Of a stretch of 64,000 nucleotides of DNA, positions 45,243 to 54,559 are shown piece after piece. The position numbers and the translations under genes were made by a program. The notes under the pieces were generated by a model. The model saw only the letters and a list, made by a program, of their open reading frames with translations. It searched no databases and was not told where the DNA came from. The stretch lies in assembly GCA_913009655.1 (NCBI GenBank), contig CAJVWI010000001.1, forward strand, positions 83,836-147,835. The letters are read 5' to 3'. Every line of letters starts with the position of its first letter. The first letter of the stretch is position 1. This DNA is from an uncultured Cryomorphaceae bacterium (lineage in GTDB: Bacteria > Bacteroidota > Bacteroidia > Flavobacteriales > Schleiferiaceae).

Positions 45243-45261
45243 CAAAAATAGGTTAAATTCG
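45243..45261. promoter_or_regulatory. Divergent promoter boxes, mlaE / small lipoprotein
   Basis: On the minus strand TATTTTTG (45250-45243) fits TAnnTTTG and ends 4 bases before the mlaE ATG. On the plus strand TAAATTCG (45254-45261), one mismatch, ends 7 bases before the lipoprotein ATG. No clear -33 element for either. Confidence 0.4.
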
Positions 45262-45268
45262 GGGTGTC

Positions 45269-45421
45269 ATGGAAGTAAAAAAAAATAGAATAAGATTAAT
45301 AGTGTTTGCCGTTGTGCTTTTATCAGCATTTTCTTGCAGAAGTGCCAGGGACTGCGATTGTCCAAGTTTCAGTCTTGAAGTTAACAAACCCGCAGATTCA
45401 AACATACTTGTGCATGCATAA
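45269..45421 (+). CDS. Small lipoprotein with RDCDCP cysteine motif
   Basis: A 50-residue protein. A basic start and hydrophobic stretch (RIRLIVFAVVLLSAFSC) end in a lipobox-like SAFSC, so Cys23 is probably lipidated. The mature part is only 28 residues, with two more cysteines in RDCDCPSF. I do not recognise the family; small cysteine-bearing lipoproteins of this look occur in Bacteroidota. The stop overlaps the SprT-like gene start (ATG 45414) by 8 bases, so it is co-transcribed with that gene and purK. Signal and coupling make it a real gene in spite of its size. Confidence 0.7.
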   Translation: MEVKKNRIRLIVFAVVLLSAFSCRSARDCDCPSFSLEVNKPADSNILVHA

Positions 45422-46016
45422 TTGGCAAATAATTGAATCGTATGTGCCAGAAGGCTCTCACGATATTTTAAAAAATATTGTAGATAGATATTCTGGAAAT
45501 ATAAGATTATCACGATCAAGAAAATCAAAATGGGGTGATTTTCGTTGGATCAAAAATGGAATGACGTCGATAACTATTAATAATGACTTAAACAAAGATG
45601 CCTTTTTAGTCACCCTACTTCATGAGATTGCTCATGCACAGGTTTATAAATGGGATAGCCCTGAAGCAAAAGCACATGGTAAAGAATGGAAAATTAGATT
45701 TAACAATTTATTATTACCATTTATCAATGCTAATGTCTTTAAAGAAGAAGTAAGTCAAGCTCTAGGAAAACAGTTAAACTCTCTCAAAGCAACTTGTGGT
45801 GCAAATCCTGATCTTTTAAAAGCATTAAGACCCGAAATAAAATCTAATCTAACATTAGAAAAATTAACATTTGGAAGTCAGTTCGAGACAAATCAAGGCA
45901 AAAGATATAGACTTGGACGAAAGCGCCGAACCCGGTATGAATGCATCGAGTTAAATAGCGGACTTATATTTGCTGTTCATCCGTTAACAGAGGTAAAATT
46001 ATTGCACAACTTATGA
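45414..46016 (+). CDS. SprT-like zinc-metalloprotease-domain protein
   Basis: A 200-residue cytoplasmic protein with the SprT-like domain. The zinc site LLHEIAHAQV (HExxH, about residue 70) and a downstream AHGKEWK supply the ligands. KWGDFRW before it and LLLPFINANVF after it match the Bacteroidota group. The role in bacteria is not well known; eukaryotic SPRTN cuts DNA-protein crosslinks. ATG 45414 gives MHNWQIIESYVPEG, the usual N-terminus; an earlier start at 45306 would run through the lipoprotein gene. It overlaps purK by ATGA. Confidence 0.85.
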   Translation: MHNWQIIESYVPEGSHDILKNIVDRYSGNIRLSRSRKSKWGDFRWIKNGMTSITINNDLNKDAFLVTLLHEIAHAQVYKWDSPEAKAHGKEWKIRFNNLLLPFINANVFKEEVSQALGKQLNSLKATCGANPDLLKALRPEIKSNLTLEKLTFGSQFETNQGKRYRLGRKRRTRYECIELNSGLIFAVHPLTEVKLLHNL

Positions 46017-47182
46017 ATCATATTTTATCTAATAAAAATTTCAATATTGCCCTTTTAGGTGGAGGTCAGTTGGGTAAAATGTTTTTAGCAGAAGCCCGAA
46101 AATTAGATATATGTATTAATGTCTTAGACCCAAGCGCAGATGCCCCAGCTCAATTAGGAGCAAATCATTTTCAGCAAGGAGACTTTAAAGATTTTGATAC
46201 AGTCTTAAAATTCTGCTCTGAATCAAATGCTGTCGTTATTGAAATTGAAACCGTCAATGTTGATGCTTTAGAAGCATTGGAAAAAAGAGGTGTTCCTTGT
46301 TTTCCACCTAGCCGGGTTTTAAGAATAATTCAAAACAAAATAAGGCAAAAAACATTTTTTAAAGAAAAAAATATTTCGTCCTCTAGTTTCATTATCTATA
46401 AAAATTTAAAATCATTGAGACATTCTATTTCCAATGGAAGTCAATCTTTACCATTTGTATGGAAAATAGGCGAAGGAGGATACGATGGATTTGGAGTCAA
46501 GGTAATTAAAAATGAAAAAGATACCGAGGACCTCCTTGAAGGTGAATGCATCGCAGAATCTCTAGTAGATATTGAAAAAGAAATCGGAGTAGTTTTAGCG
46601 AGAGATACTAAAGGAGAGATAAGAGTATTCCCACCTGTTGAGATGGAATTTCATGCAAATGCTAATCAAGTTGAATTTGTTATTTGTCCGAGTGATATTT
46701 CAGAAGAAATTTCTAATAAATGTAAAGATCTTGCAATTTCTGTGGCAGAATCAATAGAAGTACAAGGATTACTGGCGGTGGAATTATTTATTTCAAAAAA
46801 AGGAGAAATACTGGTCAATGAATTAGCTCCAAGACCGCATAATTCAGGACATCTTACAATTGAAGCATGTAATGTTTCACAATTTGATCAATTACTCAGA
46901 TGCACCTGTAAACTACCTCTTGGTAAAATAGAATTGCTTACAAATGCGGCTATGGCTAATTTAGTAGGAGAGCCAGGGTATCATGGTTCAGTTGAATTCA
47001 TAGGACTTAAGGATGCCTTACAAGTGCATCGAACAACCTTGCATTTGTACGGAAAATCTCAGACAAGACCTTTTAGAAAAATGGGCCATGTAACAGCGAC
47101 AGGTAGAAATATTATTGACGCCAGAAAAAGAGCAAAAGAGTTTAAATCTCTACTTAAAATTCAAAGTAGAGATCATAAATAA
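46013..47182 (+). CDS. purK: N5-carboxyaminoimidazole ribonucleotide synthase
   Basis: An ATP-grasp enzyme of purine synthesis that carboxylates AIR with bicarbonate. The 389-residue protein has ALLGGGQLGKMF at the start, the ATP-grasp core with WKIGEGGYDGFGVK, and ELAPRPHNSGHLTIEAC with the metal and substrate residues (E and N of APRPHNSGH). It works with purE, 18 bases downstream, in the standard purK-purE order inverted. It overlaps the SprT-like gene by four bases. Confidence 0.97.
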   Translation: MNHILSNKNFNIALLGGGQLGKMFLAEARKLDICINVLDPSADAPAQLGANHFQQGDFKDFDTVLKFCSESNAVVIEIETVNVDALEALEKRGVPCFPPSRVLRIIQNKIRQKTFFKEKNISSSSFIIYKNLKSLRHSISNGSQSLPFVWKIGEGGYDGFGVKVIKNEKDTEDLLEGECIAESLVDIEKEIGVVLARDTKGEIRVFPPVEMEFHANANQVEFVICPSDISEEISNKCKDLAISVAESIEVQGLLAVELFISKKGEILVNELAPRPHNSGHLTIEACNVSQFDQLLRCTCKLPLGKIELLTNAAMANLVGEPGYHGSVEFIGLKDALQVHRTTLHLYGKSQTRPFRKMGHVTATGRNIIDARKRAKEFKSLLKIQSRDHK

Positions 47183-47200
47183 AACCTTTAACTTTACTCT

Positions 47201-47674
47201 ATGGTAGGATTAATCATGGGTAGCAAGAGTGATTTGCCAGTTATGCAAGATGCAGCAAGTCAACTAAAAGCGCTTAGGGTGCCTTTCGAAATGGATATTG
47301 TATCCGCACATCGAACACCTGATAAAATGTTAGAGTATGCTAAAAATGCATCAAAAAAAGGTATTAAAGTAATTATTGCCGGTGCTGGCGGAGCTGCTCA
47401 TTTACCCGGAATGATAGCATCATCTACAGTTTTACCTGTCATTGGCGTTCCTGTTAAATCCAGTAATTCCATAGATGGATGGGATTCAATTTTAAGCATA
47501 CTTCAAATGCCAAAAGGAGTTCCCGTTGCAACGGTTGCTCTCAACGGTGCGGCAAATGCAGGAATTCTTGCCGCCCAAATATTAGGAATTCAAGATCCTG
47601 AATTGCGAAAACGAATCGAAAATTATAAAAATGAAATGAAAAAGGCCGTAGATGATATGGCTAATTCTCTTTGA
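47201..47674 (+). CDS. purE: N5-carboxyaminoimidazole ribonucleotide mutase
   Basis: It moves the carboxyl group from N5 to C4 to give CAIR. The 157-residue class I PurE has the [20 protein letters not shown] start, [10 protein letters not shown] with the catalytic histidine, and [15 protein letters not shown]. It directly follows purK. The gene converges with the LytT-like regulator, 19 bases away, with a short T-run but no stem. Confidence 0.97.
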   Translation: MVGLIMGSKSDLPVMQDAASQLKALRVPFEMDIVSAHRTPDKMLEYAKNASKKGIKVIIAGAGGAAHLPGMIASSTVLPVIGVPVKSSNSIDGWDSILSILQMPKGVPVATVALNGAANAGILAAQILGIQDPELRKRIENYKNEMKKAVDDMANSL

Positions 47675-47693
47675 TTTTTTGGCAAAATTGAAT

Positions 47694-48440
47694 TTAAAGT
47701 GCTTTCAGGCGTGTTACCAAAAACTCTTTCTTTCGATTCGCTACAGGAACTGTACTTTGATCTTCTAAAATAACATATCCACCATCTGCAGTAACATAGC
47801 GTTTGACACTGTCCATATTAATCAAATGTGATTTATGAATTCTCTCAAAATTATGAGGAGTTAGCAAACCCTCATACTCCTTTAAGGTTCTAGAAGCCAG
47901 CATTTTATTGCCATCTCGAAGAAAAAACTGAGTATAATTACTAGTACTTTCACACCTGAGAATATCTTTTATTCGAACAACGTGTAGGCCCTCAGAACTT
48001 GAAATAATTAACTTTTTATCACGATCATTAATATGACCTAAAAGAACTTCCAATCTTGACTTTGTATTTGAAGCATTATCAAACTTCCTTATTGCTGTGA
48101 CCAGCTCTTCTGGATCAACAGGTTTCAAAAGATAATCTAATGCAGAAAATTTTATAGCTCGCAAAGCATAGTTATCATGAGCAGTTACAAAAATTATTGC
48201 ACCACTCCATTGAACCTCTTCAGATGAGATTCTATCCAATAGATCAAAACCTAATTCTCCTGAAAGATGTATATCAATGAATAAAATATCCGGTTTTTTT
48301 TCCACCCAAATATTCCATGCCTCTTGAACTCCAGAAGCTTCAAAAATAGGAGTGACTTCCGGACAAAATAAATTTAATTTTTGTGTCAAAGCTTTTCGAC
48401 TTTGTGACTCATCGTCAAGAATAAGAGCGTTAAAAGACAT
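47694..48440 (-). CDS. LytTR-family response regulator
   Basis: A 248-residue transcription regulator: receiver domain at about 1-120 (ALILDDESQ, phospho-acceptor Asp in DILFIDIHLSGELG, LKPVDPEEL) and a LytTR DNA-binding domain at about 150-245 (LRCESTSNYTQFFLRDGNK, RTLKEYEGLL, RIHKSHLINMDSV). It is 9 bases downstream of the sensor kinase gene, and the two form a LytS/LytT-type system. The target genes are unknown; a 16-base palindrome upstream of the kinase gene could be its site. Confidence 0.93.
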   Translation of the reverse strand: MSFNALILDDESQSRKALTQKLNLFCPEVTPIFEASGVQEAWNIWVEKKPDILFIDIHLSGELGFDLLDRISSEEVQWSGAIIFVTAHDNYALRAIKFSALDYLLKPVDPEELVTAIRKFDNASNTKSRLEVLLGHINDRDKKLIISSSEGLHVVRIKDILRCESTSNYTQFFLRDGNKMLASRTLKEYEGLLTPHNFERIHKSHLINMDSVKRYVTADGGYVILEDQSTVPVANRKKEFLVTRLKAL

Positions 48441-48449
48441 AACTTAAAG

Positions 48450-50948
48450 TTACTCCGATAATTCCCAATTCCGTATGAGCGGTAGCACAAGGGATACCCT
48501 CGTTCCCGCATCCAGGTCCTGCACATGAACCTCATGATTTAATCCAGACTCTAATCTCATTGCTTCAAGTCTTTTACTCAATATTTTAGTTGCAGCACTG
48601 CGATTCTCACCCTCATCTCCTGATTTATTAATTCGTGAAGCGCTTCTTCCTACTCCATTGTCATCAATCTGAATCAATAAACTTTCCGGCAATTGAGGAT
48701 GGCTCATGAATGCCATTCTCAGAAGACCATTATTTCTTTTTTCCTTTAACAACGGCCTTAAACCATGTAAGATTGCATTTTCAACTAATGGCTGAATTAA
48801 CATCGGGGGTATAGCTAGTTCCTTCTCATCAAGATCTGAATCAAACTGAACAACACTTTGGAATCCATCCTTAAAGCGCATTTGCTCGAGTGATATATAA
48901 TTTTCCAAAGCTTTCCTCTCTTTCGTTAAACTGACATAAGACTGATCTGCACTCTCTAGAGTATATCTCATTAATCTTGAGAATTTCTGAAGATATATGA
49001 CAGCCTCCTTTGGATTGCTATCCAGTATGTAAGCCGAAATTGATTCTAGAGCATTGAAAGTGAAATGTGGATTCATTTGCAGACGCAAAGCCATGCGCTC
49101 CAATTTTAATTTTTCTTTTAACCACTTTTTTTTCTCTTTCCTCCTCTTTCTTATACCCGATGCAATAACTAAAAGAATCATTATTATAAAACCTAAAGAA
49201 GTGATGAAAACCTCGGGACGTCTCCATGATGGATATTCTATTTGAACATTATAAGAGACTGGTGAAATATGGTCCTGATGCGGCATTTCAGCTCTTACCT
49301 CAAGATTATGATTACCTGGCCTTAAGCGGTCTAAAACTATTCGACGCCCGCTTCCAATTGAAATCCATAATCCTTTATTAACTCTATATTTGAGAAGAAT
49401 TTCATCAGATAAATTTTCAGCACCGCGAATACCCAGACGAACAATAATAGGCTCACCCCCTTGAACGGAGCCTCGATTAATATCTCTAATTAACAAGGCG
49501 GGGTTCAATGTTTTTTCAAGCTCACATTTAACTGACTTAACGAATAGACCAAAGGTGCTAAAGCCAATAATATCATTACCAGATAAGGTTTTTTTTCGAC
49601 TTTTTACAAATACAGAATCAATAAAAGACTCAAAATTCCATAATTCTTCATTCTCAAAATTTCTTGCAGCGAATACAGAACCCTTAGGTGTTGACATCAT
49701 AATTCCTACTCCACTAAATTCGGCATCATAAACCCATCCTGCTTTGTAGAAATGATTCCAATTTCCATCAGTCCAATTCGCAGCTCCAAATTCTCCAAAT
49801 GATATTATTCCAATATCGGGTACATTTAGAATTCCAATGGAAATTCCTCCTGATGGCAATTTTATGTTTTCGAATGATTTTTTTCCTAAATAATAAAGAC
49901 CAACGGAGGTGTTTATCCAACACGAGTCCTCAGATATGGGAGCAATGGAATTTATCTTACCTATATTGTACGGGAGGGTCCTTAAGTCATACCAAACTGA
50001 AGGGGCATTGATACGAATTAGAGAATTTTCTTCAGCAAGCATAAGTCCGCCAGAACCAGTCAAACAGCCACTAGTAATTGTTTCTAAAAACAATCCCCCC
50101 TGAGTGTATAATTTTGTACATCGACCATCAGAACGAATAAACCAAAGTCCACTCTCACCGTATATCCAAACTGCAGAACCATCCTTTGTTCTTGTATAAC
50201 TATTGTAACCTTTTATATTGGGCTCTAAAAGTACCCAACTCGATTTATCCCACTTCTCCAAACCATTCTCAGTAATTGCCAATAATTGATCTCCTAATGG
50301 AATAGACGAAGAAACAGTTTTGTCAATTAATTGAGTCCATAATCCTGAAACGCTTCTCGACCAAAGTCCGTTTTTTGAAGCAATTATTATCGCACCCCTT
50401 TGTTGAGAAATTTGATAGGCACCATCTAATCCTGGGATTGTATCCTGGAACCACCTCTCTGAATTTATTCCTCGATAATAAAGCCTAGAACTTGTAAGAG
50501 CATAAATACGGCCCATACCTGTATTGAGTAAATCAACACATGTGGCCATACTATCAGGGAAATTTATATCTTTTAATATCGAATTATTCTTTAGAACATA
50601 AATTCCAACACTTCCCAAAATCCACTCATCCGGACTAATAGAACTGATGGAAGTGTAAAAAGAATTAATCTTTTCGCCATAAGAGTTATTAATAGGCAAT
50701 AGCACCTCACCGTCGTACTTAAATATGCCATTATTACTTGTTGTTATCAAAAAAACTCCAGACGAGTCAATTACCATGTCGGTAATGGATAGATCTCTTA
50801 AATCTTCTATTTTCAATTGCTCAGCGACAACAGCATACTTTAGACCCTGAGCATCAACAGACTCAAATCCCGAGATAAAGAAAAAAAAGAGATAAAATAA
50901 GACTCTGAAAAATCTCCTATTTCTGTTAAAAAATTCAGGCTTATTCAT
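48450..50948 (-). CDS. Sensor histidine kinase with periplasmic propeller (LytS/His_kinase type)
   Basis: 832 residues from ATG 50948. Signal/anchor (about 10-35) to a large periplasmic propeller-like sensor (about 40-480), then a Y_Y_Y-type Ig domain (about 500-575), one membrane helix (about 578-600), a coiled coil, and the histidine kinase domain with phospho-His in LQMNPHFTFNALESIS (about 630) and an ATPase domain with PLVENAILHGLRP and DNGVGRSASR. This layout resembles one-chain propeller sensors of Bacteroidota, but output goes to a separate LytTR regulator. The ligand is unknown. A TTG at 50963 is rejected for the ATG. Confidence 0.9.
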   Translation of the reverse strand: MNKPEFFNRNRRFFRVLFYLFFFFISGFESVDAQGLKYAVVAEQLKIEDLRDLSITDMVIDSSGVFLITTSNNGIFKYDGEVLLPINNSYGEKINSFYTSISSISPDEWILGSVGIYVLKNNSILKDINFPDSMATCVDLLNTGMGRIYALTSSRLYYRGINSERWFQDTIPGLDGAYQISQQRGAIIIASKNGLWSRSVSGLWTQLIDKTVSSSIPLGDQLLAITENGLEKWDKSSWVLLEPNIKGYNSYTRTKDGSAVWIYGESGLWFIRSDGRCTKLYTQGGLFLETITSGCLTGSGGLMLAEENSLIRINAPSVWYDLRTLPYNIGKINSIAPISEDSCWINTSVGLYYLGKKSFENIKLPSGGISIGILNVPDIGIISFGEFGAANWTDGNWNHFYKAGWVYDAEFSGVGIMMSTPKGSVFAARNFENEELWNFESFIDSVFVKSRKKTLSGNDIIGFSTFGLFVKSVKCELEKTLNPALLIRDINRGSVQGGEPIIVRLGIRGAENLSDEILLKYRVNKGLWISIGSGRRIVLDRLRPGNHNLEVRAEMPHQDHISPVSYNVQIEYPSWRRPEVFITSLGFIIMILLVIASGIRKRRKEKKKWLKEKLKLERMALRLQMNPHFTFNALESISAYILDSNPKEAVIYLQKFSRLMRYTLESADQSYVSLTKERKALENYISLEQMRFKDGFQSVVQFDSDLDEKELAIPPMLIQPLVENAILHGLRPLLKEKRNNGLLRMAFMSHPQLPESLLIQIDDNGVGRSASRINKSGDEGENRSAATKILSKRLEAMRLESGLNHEVHVQDLDAGTRVSLVLPLIRNWELSE

Positions 50949-50958
50949 GGAGAGGTGG

Positions 50959-50974
50959 TTCAATACTTATTGAA
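50959..50974. promoter_or_regulatory. 16-base palindrome upstream of the sensor kinase gene
   Basis: TTCAATA-ct-TATTGAA is a perfect inverted repeat ending 10 bases before the kinase ATG. Its place would suit autoregulation by a dimeric regulator, perhaps the LytTR partner. No activity is shown. Confidence 0.35.
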
Positions 50975-51058
50975 TAACAAATAAAGCATTTTTAATCTCA
51001 GAGTCAAAAAATAAATATGAAAAGGTTGAGGATTAAATTAATTAACTAGTGTTAAAAA

Positions 51059-52168
51059 TCAATTAGATTCTAATTCCCATTGCTCCCAAAAACCAGGATA
51101 ACTTTTACTTACCGTTTCTCTGTCACTAATGCATATCGACTGTTTCAACCCTATAATTGCCCAGAAAAAAGACATTCGATGATCACCTGAACTTGAGACA
51201 TTTAGAATGTTATTAATCGGTTTCCATGACGTTGAATCAAAAGAAAAAGAACGATTAAGGTCAATATCCAAGACCTCAATGCCCAATAAAATTAATGCAT
51301 CAGTTAAAGCTCTAAAGCGATCAGTTTCTTTATGGACAAGAGTTTCTAAACCACTGCACGAGAATTGTATTTTACAAACGATTGCCAATGCCACAGCAAC
51401 CTGAACAAGGTCTGGGCACGAAATAAAATTAAGATTCATACTATTAGACCCTCGGGGAAGCCCTTTAACCATAATACCGGAATCACCAGGAATTAATTCA
51501 AAACCAAAAATATTTGCCCAGGTACTGCAGATTGAATCCCCTTGAATAGAATTATTACTCAGTCCCTTTAATAAAATCTCTTCATGCGTTATAGTTGACC
51601 TAGCGATCCAAATCCATGAATTACTCCAATCATATTCTAGCGGCCAACTAAATGAGTTTTCACAAATGAGTTTGGTCATCTCAACATAAGGCAAGCTGAC
51701 GCCTTTTGAAATATATTCGATTTCTAATTTAGAAGCCATTAATGGCTCGATTAGAAGTAATGCACTTTCAAATTGTGAACTTAAAGAAGAATCTATTTTT
51801 ACTTTCCCTCCAGTGAGTTTTTTTCCTGTAATTCTCCAGCTACCATCCTCTAATCGATTCAAAACTGCACCCAAACCTTTTAATGAGTTTATCAATGGAT
51901 CTATGGGCCTTTCCAATAGTCGTTCATCTCCAGTAAGAGTCTTAGTTACTCCCTGCTGAGCAGACCAGTAGGCTATGCCAAAACGGAAAACTGTACCAGC
52001 TGAACCAACATCAATTAATTCAGTCTGTGATGACAAAAGATTATGCATTGATTTAATATCATCCGACCAATTGTCATTATAATTGGGTAATACTTGGCCA
52101 TGAATCGCGCATTTAATAAAATATCGATTTGCGATACTCTTTGAAATAGGAAGTTCAACCTTGAGCAT
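51059..52168 (-). CDS. aroA: 3-phosphoshikimate 1-carboxyvinyltransferase (EPSP synthase)
   Basis: It adds enolpyruvate from PEP to shikimate-3-phosphate, the sixth step of the shikimate pathway. At 369 residues it is shorter than the ~427 of Escherichia coli but the catalytic motifs remain: PISKSIANRYF, SAGTVFRFGIAYWSAQ, ERPIDPLI, VHKETDRFRAL, GDHRMSFFWAI and the C-terminal TVSKSYPGFWEQW. The loss is mostly at the N-terminus and loops, as in other Bacteroidota. Its start overlaps the aroB end by 14 bases. Confidence 0.92.
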   Translation of the reverse strand: MLKVELPISKSIANRYFIKCAIHGQVLPNYNDNWSDDIKSMHNLLSSQTELIDVGSAGTVFRFGIAYWSAQQGVTKTLTGDERLLERPIDPLINSLKGLGAVLNRLEDGSWRITGKKLTGGKVKIDSSLSSQFESALLLIEPLMASKLEIEYISKGVSLPYVEMTKLICENSFSWPLEYDWSNSWIWIARSTITHEEILLKGLSNNSIQGDSICSTWANIFGFELIPGDSGIMVKGLPRGSNSMNLNFISCPDLVQVAVALAIVCKIQFSCSGLETLVHKETDRFRALTDALILLGIEVLDIDLNRSFSFDSTSWKPINNILNVSSSGDHRMSFFWAIIGLKQSICISDRETVSKSYPGFWEQWELESN

Positions 52169-53210
52169 AAAGTAATTTCGCTTTGTGAATTTTCACCTCT
52201 GGAACACTTATTAATACTGCTCCCTTTCCCACTCCAGACCAGAGCGAGAAATAAAAGTCTTTTGAAAAAGAGGACTTCTTTTTATCAGCTATCATTCCCT
52301 CTAGTACGTCAATATTTTTCAAGTCTAGTCTTGGCCACCATTTATCAATTAAACGTTGCAGTGTATCAACAGATTCACGATCTATCAAACCTTCCCCAAA
52401 AGCAATCTCAGACTCAATCCACAATCCAGCTGCAACTGCATCCCCATGAGATATATTATTATTCTCAAAATATTCAATAGCATGAGCTATTGTGTGGCCC
52501 ATATTAAGAGAAAATCTATGATTACCTCTTTCTTTATTATCCTTTTCAACTATCTCAATTTTTACCTTTACTGCTCTTGGAATCAAATTCATGAATTCAC
52601 TAGAGCTAGAACAATTAATGCAATCTTTCCAAAGGGATTCGCTAGACAACATAGCATGCTTTATAATTTCAGAAAAACCAGAAATTAAATCCTTTTGATT
52701 CATTGATTTTAAGAAATTGGGATAGATAAATACTCCTTTAGATGAAGAAAATGTCCCAGAAAGGTTTTTATAGCTTTGGATATTAACACCATTTTTACCT
52801 CCAATAGAGGCATCTATCATAGAAAGCAATGAAGTTGGGACAATTATATGATCTATTCCTCGCATGTAAATAGATGATAGAAAACCACCAATATCAGAAA
52901 TAACACCCCCGCCTAAACTTATCAGTAAACTTTTTCTATCCGCATTATTCTCAAGAAGAGCAAGATTGAGCTGTGAAACGATTTCAAAAGATTTACTTGC
53001 CTCTCCAGGCTCAATTTCGATAATTGCTGTTTCACCAATATTTTTAAGCTCACCCAAAAACATTGGAAGACACTTTTCATTCACATTTGAATCTGTTAAA
53101 ACAATAATTCTTGTATAATTCTTCCGATTCGTTTTTAACCACTCATCCAAAAATTCTAAACAAAATTGGCCCTCTATTACTGGGCCATAAAATGTGTTCC
53201 AATTTGTCAT
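52155..53210 (-). CDS. aroB: 3-dehydroquinate synthase
   Basis: It forms 3-dehydroquinate from DAHP, second step of the shikimate pathway, with NAD and zinc. The 351-residue protein has SLGGGVISDIGGFLSSIYMRG and TSLLSMIDASIGGKNGVN for NAD and substrate, KHAMLS, and zinc-ligand histidines in LNMGHTIAHAIEYF and SHGDAVAAGL. Start at ATG 53210 (MTNWNTFYG); an upstream GTG at 53234 adds eight residues. It is translationally coupled to aroA. The aroB-putA spacer holds an 8-bp inverted repeat. Confidence 0.94.
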   Translation of the reverse strand: MTNWNTFYGPVIEGQFCLEFLDEWLKTNRKNYTRIIVLTDSNVNEKCLPMFLGELKNIGETAIIEIEPGEASKSFEIVSQLNLALLENNADRKSLLISLGGGVISDIGGFLSSIYMRGIDHIIVPTSLLSMIDASIGGKNGVNIQSYKNLSGTFSSSKGVFIYPNFLKSMNQKDLISGFSEIIKHAMLSSESLWKDCINCSSSSEFMNLIPRAVKVKIEIVEKDNKERGNHRFSLNMGHTIAHAIEYFENNNISHGDAVAAGLWIESEIAFGEGLIDRESVDTLQRLIDKWWPRLDLKNIDVLEGMIADKKKSSFSKDFYFSLWSGVGKGAVLISVPEVKIHKAKLLYAQG

Positions 53211-53265
53211 AGAGTAAAGTTCGTTAATTCTCACTTGACTGGTAATGAAAATTGCTCAAAATTTG

Positions 53266-53292
53266 GCTCTTCAATAAACAGGACTGAAGAGC
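53266..53292. repeat. Inverted repeat in the aroB/putA spacer
   Basis: GCTCTTCA (53266-53273) and TGAAGAGC (53285-53292) form a perfect 8-bp inverted repeat with an 11-base loop. No T tract follows on either strand, so it is not a plain terminator; an operator is possible. Confidence 0.4.
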
Positions 53293-53311
53293 GAATAATA
53301 AATTCAAATTG

Positions 53312-53341
53312 TTGGAGCCTTAATTGAAGTCATTATATTTG
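53312..53341 (+). promoter_or_regulatory. Promoter of proline dehydrogenase gene
   Basis: TTG (53312-53314), 19 bases, TATATTTG (53334-53341): the best -33/-7 match in the window with ideal spacing. The ATG at 53366 follows after 24 bases. Confidence 0.65.
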
Positions 53342-53365
53342 AAAAACTAAAAAATATATTTTTTA

Positions 53366-54559
53366 ATGTCTCTAAATTTTCGAGATACGAGTATAGCTTT
53401 TAAGCCTCAAAGCACAAGATCTCTTCAAAGAAGCAAATGGATATTTTTTATCCTATCCAATTCCTATTTAGTGAAAATCGGCAAAGGACTAACAATGGCT
53501 GCTTTTAAAATGAGAATTCCTATAAATTATTTAATTCTTAAAACTGTATTTAAGCAATTTTGTGGAGGTCAAACTGTCACTGACAGCAAGAGTGTGATTT
53601 CTAGAAATTGGAGATATAACGTTGGAAGTATACTTGACTACAGCGTAGAGGGTCAAATAGATGAATTAGGATTTGAGGAAACTCAAAAGTCAATTATAGA
53701 GACAATTGACTTGGCCAAAAATCATTCTGGGGTTCCTTTGGCTGTTTTTAAAGTAACTGGACTTGTTCAAACAACATTACTTTTCAAAGTGAGTTCTGGA
53801 ATGGATCTAACAACGGATGATTTACGCTCCTGGGGAAAAGGTCTGGAAAGAATAAATAAAATTCTAGCCCATGCTCATTCTTTAGATGTCCCAATTATGA
53901 TTGATGCTGAAGAATCATGGTTACAAAATGCTATTGATGATATAGCTAAAAGAGGAATGGAATTGTACAATAAAAAAGAGGTGATCGTTTACAACACGAT
54001 ACAGTGCTATAAAATGGGTCAACTATCTATTCTAAAAAAGAATATCGATCGATCAGCAAAAAAAGATTATCTGTACGGGGTTAAACTTGTTCGTGGCGCG
54101 TACATGGAAAAAGAGAATACACGGTCGAAAGAACTGAATTACGAGTCACCAATTCAACCATCAAAATATGATACTGACAAAGAATTTGATGAATGTGTTA
54201 AATATATACTTGAGGTTATTGGCAGCCCACAAAAAAAGAAATGTCTGGGATTAATTATAGGAACACACAACGAAGAAAGTACAATTTTAGCCGCAAGCAT
54301 ATTGAAAAATCTAGGTTGGAAAAATAACGAAGCTCCCGTGTGGTTTGCTCAATTATATGGAATGTCTGATAATATCAGCTTCAATCTTGCAAATAATGGT
54401 TATAAAACTGCAAAATATCTTCCTTTTGGCCCAATAAAAGAAGTTATTCCATATCTCTTTCGAAGAGCCGAAGAAAACACTTCAATAGAAGGTCAAACGG
54501 GAAGAGAATTATCATTGATCAATCAAGAATTACATAGAAGGCAGACAAATAAAATTTAA
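53366..54559 (+). CDS. putA: Proline dehydrogenase
   Basis: It oxidises proline to pyrroline-5-carboxylate with FAD, passing electrons to the respiratory chain. The 397-residue PRODH domain stands alone, without the aldehyde dehydrogenase part of long PutA. KVTGLVQTTLL, MIDAEESW, YGVKLVRGAYMEKE, FAQLYGMSDNIS and the YLPFGPIKEVIPYLFRRAEEN block with the proline-binding RRxxE arginines are all present. Strictly this is a PutB-like monofunctional enzyme; the P5C dehydrogenase is elsewhere. It overlaps the convergent DUF4258-like gene by 4 bases. Confidence 0.94.
   Translation: MSLNFRDTSIAFKPQSTRSLQRSKWIFFILSNSYLVKIGKGLTMAAFKMRIPINYLILKTVFKQFCGGQTVTDSKSVISRNWRYNVGSILDYSVEGQIDELGFEETQKSIIETIDLAKNHSGVPLAVFKVTGLVQTTLLFKVSSGMDLTTDDLRSWGKGLERINKILAHAHSLDVPIMIDAEESWLQNAIDDIAKRGMELYNKKEVIVYNTIQCYKMGQLSILKKNIDRSAKKDYLYGVKLVRGAYMEKENTRSKELNYESPIQPSKYDTDKEFDECVKYILEVIGSPQKKKCLGLIIGTHNEESTILAASILKNLGWKNNEAPVWFAQLYGMSDNISFNLANNGYKTAKYLPFGPIKEVIPYLFRRAEENTSIEGQTGRELSLINQELHRRQTNKI

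Noticed and set aside
45253..45528. 91-residue minus-strand reading frame
   Set aside because: It is antisense to the small lipoprotein and the SprT-like gene, both supported by signals and coupling.
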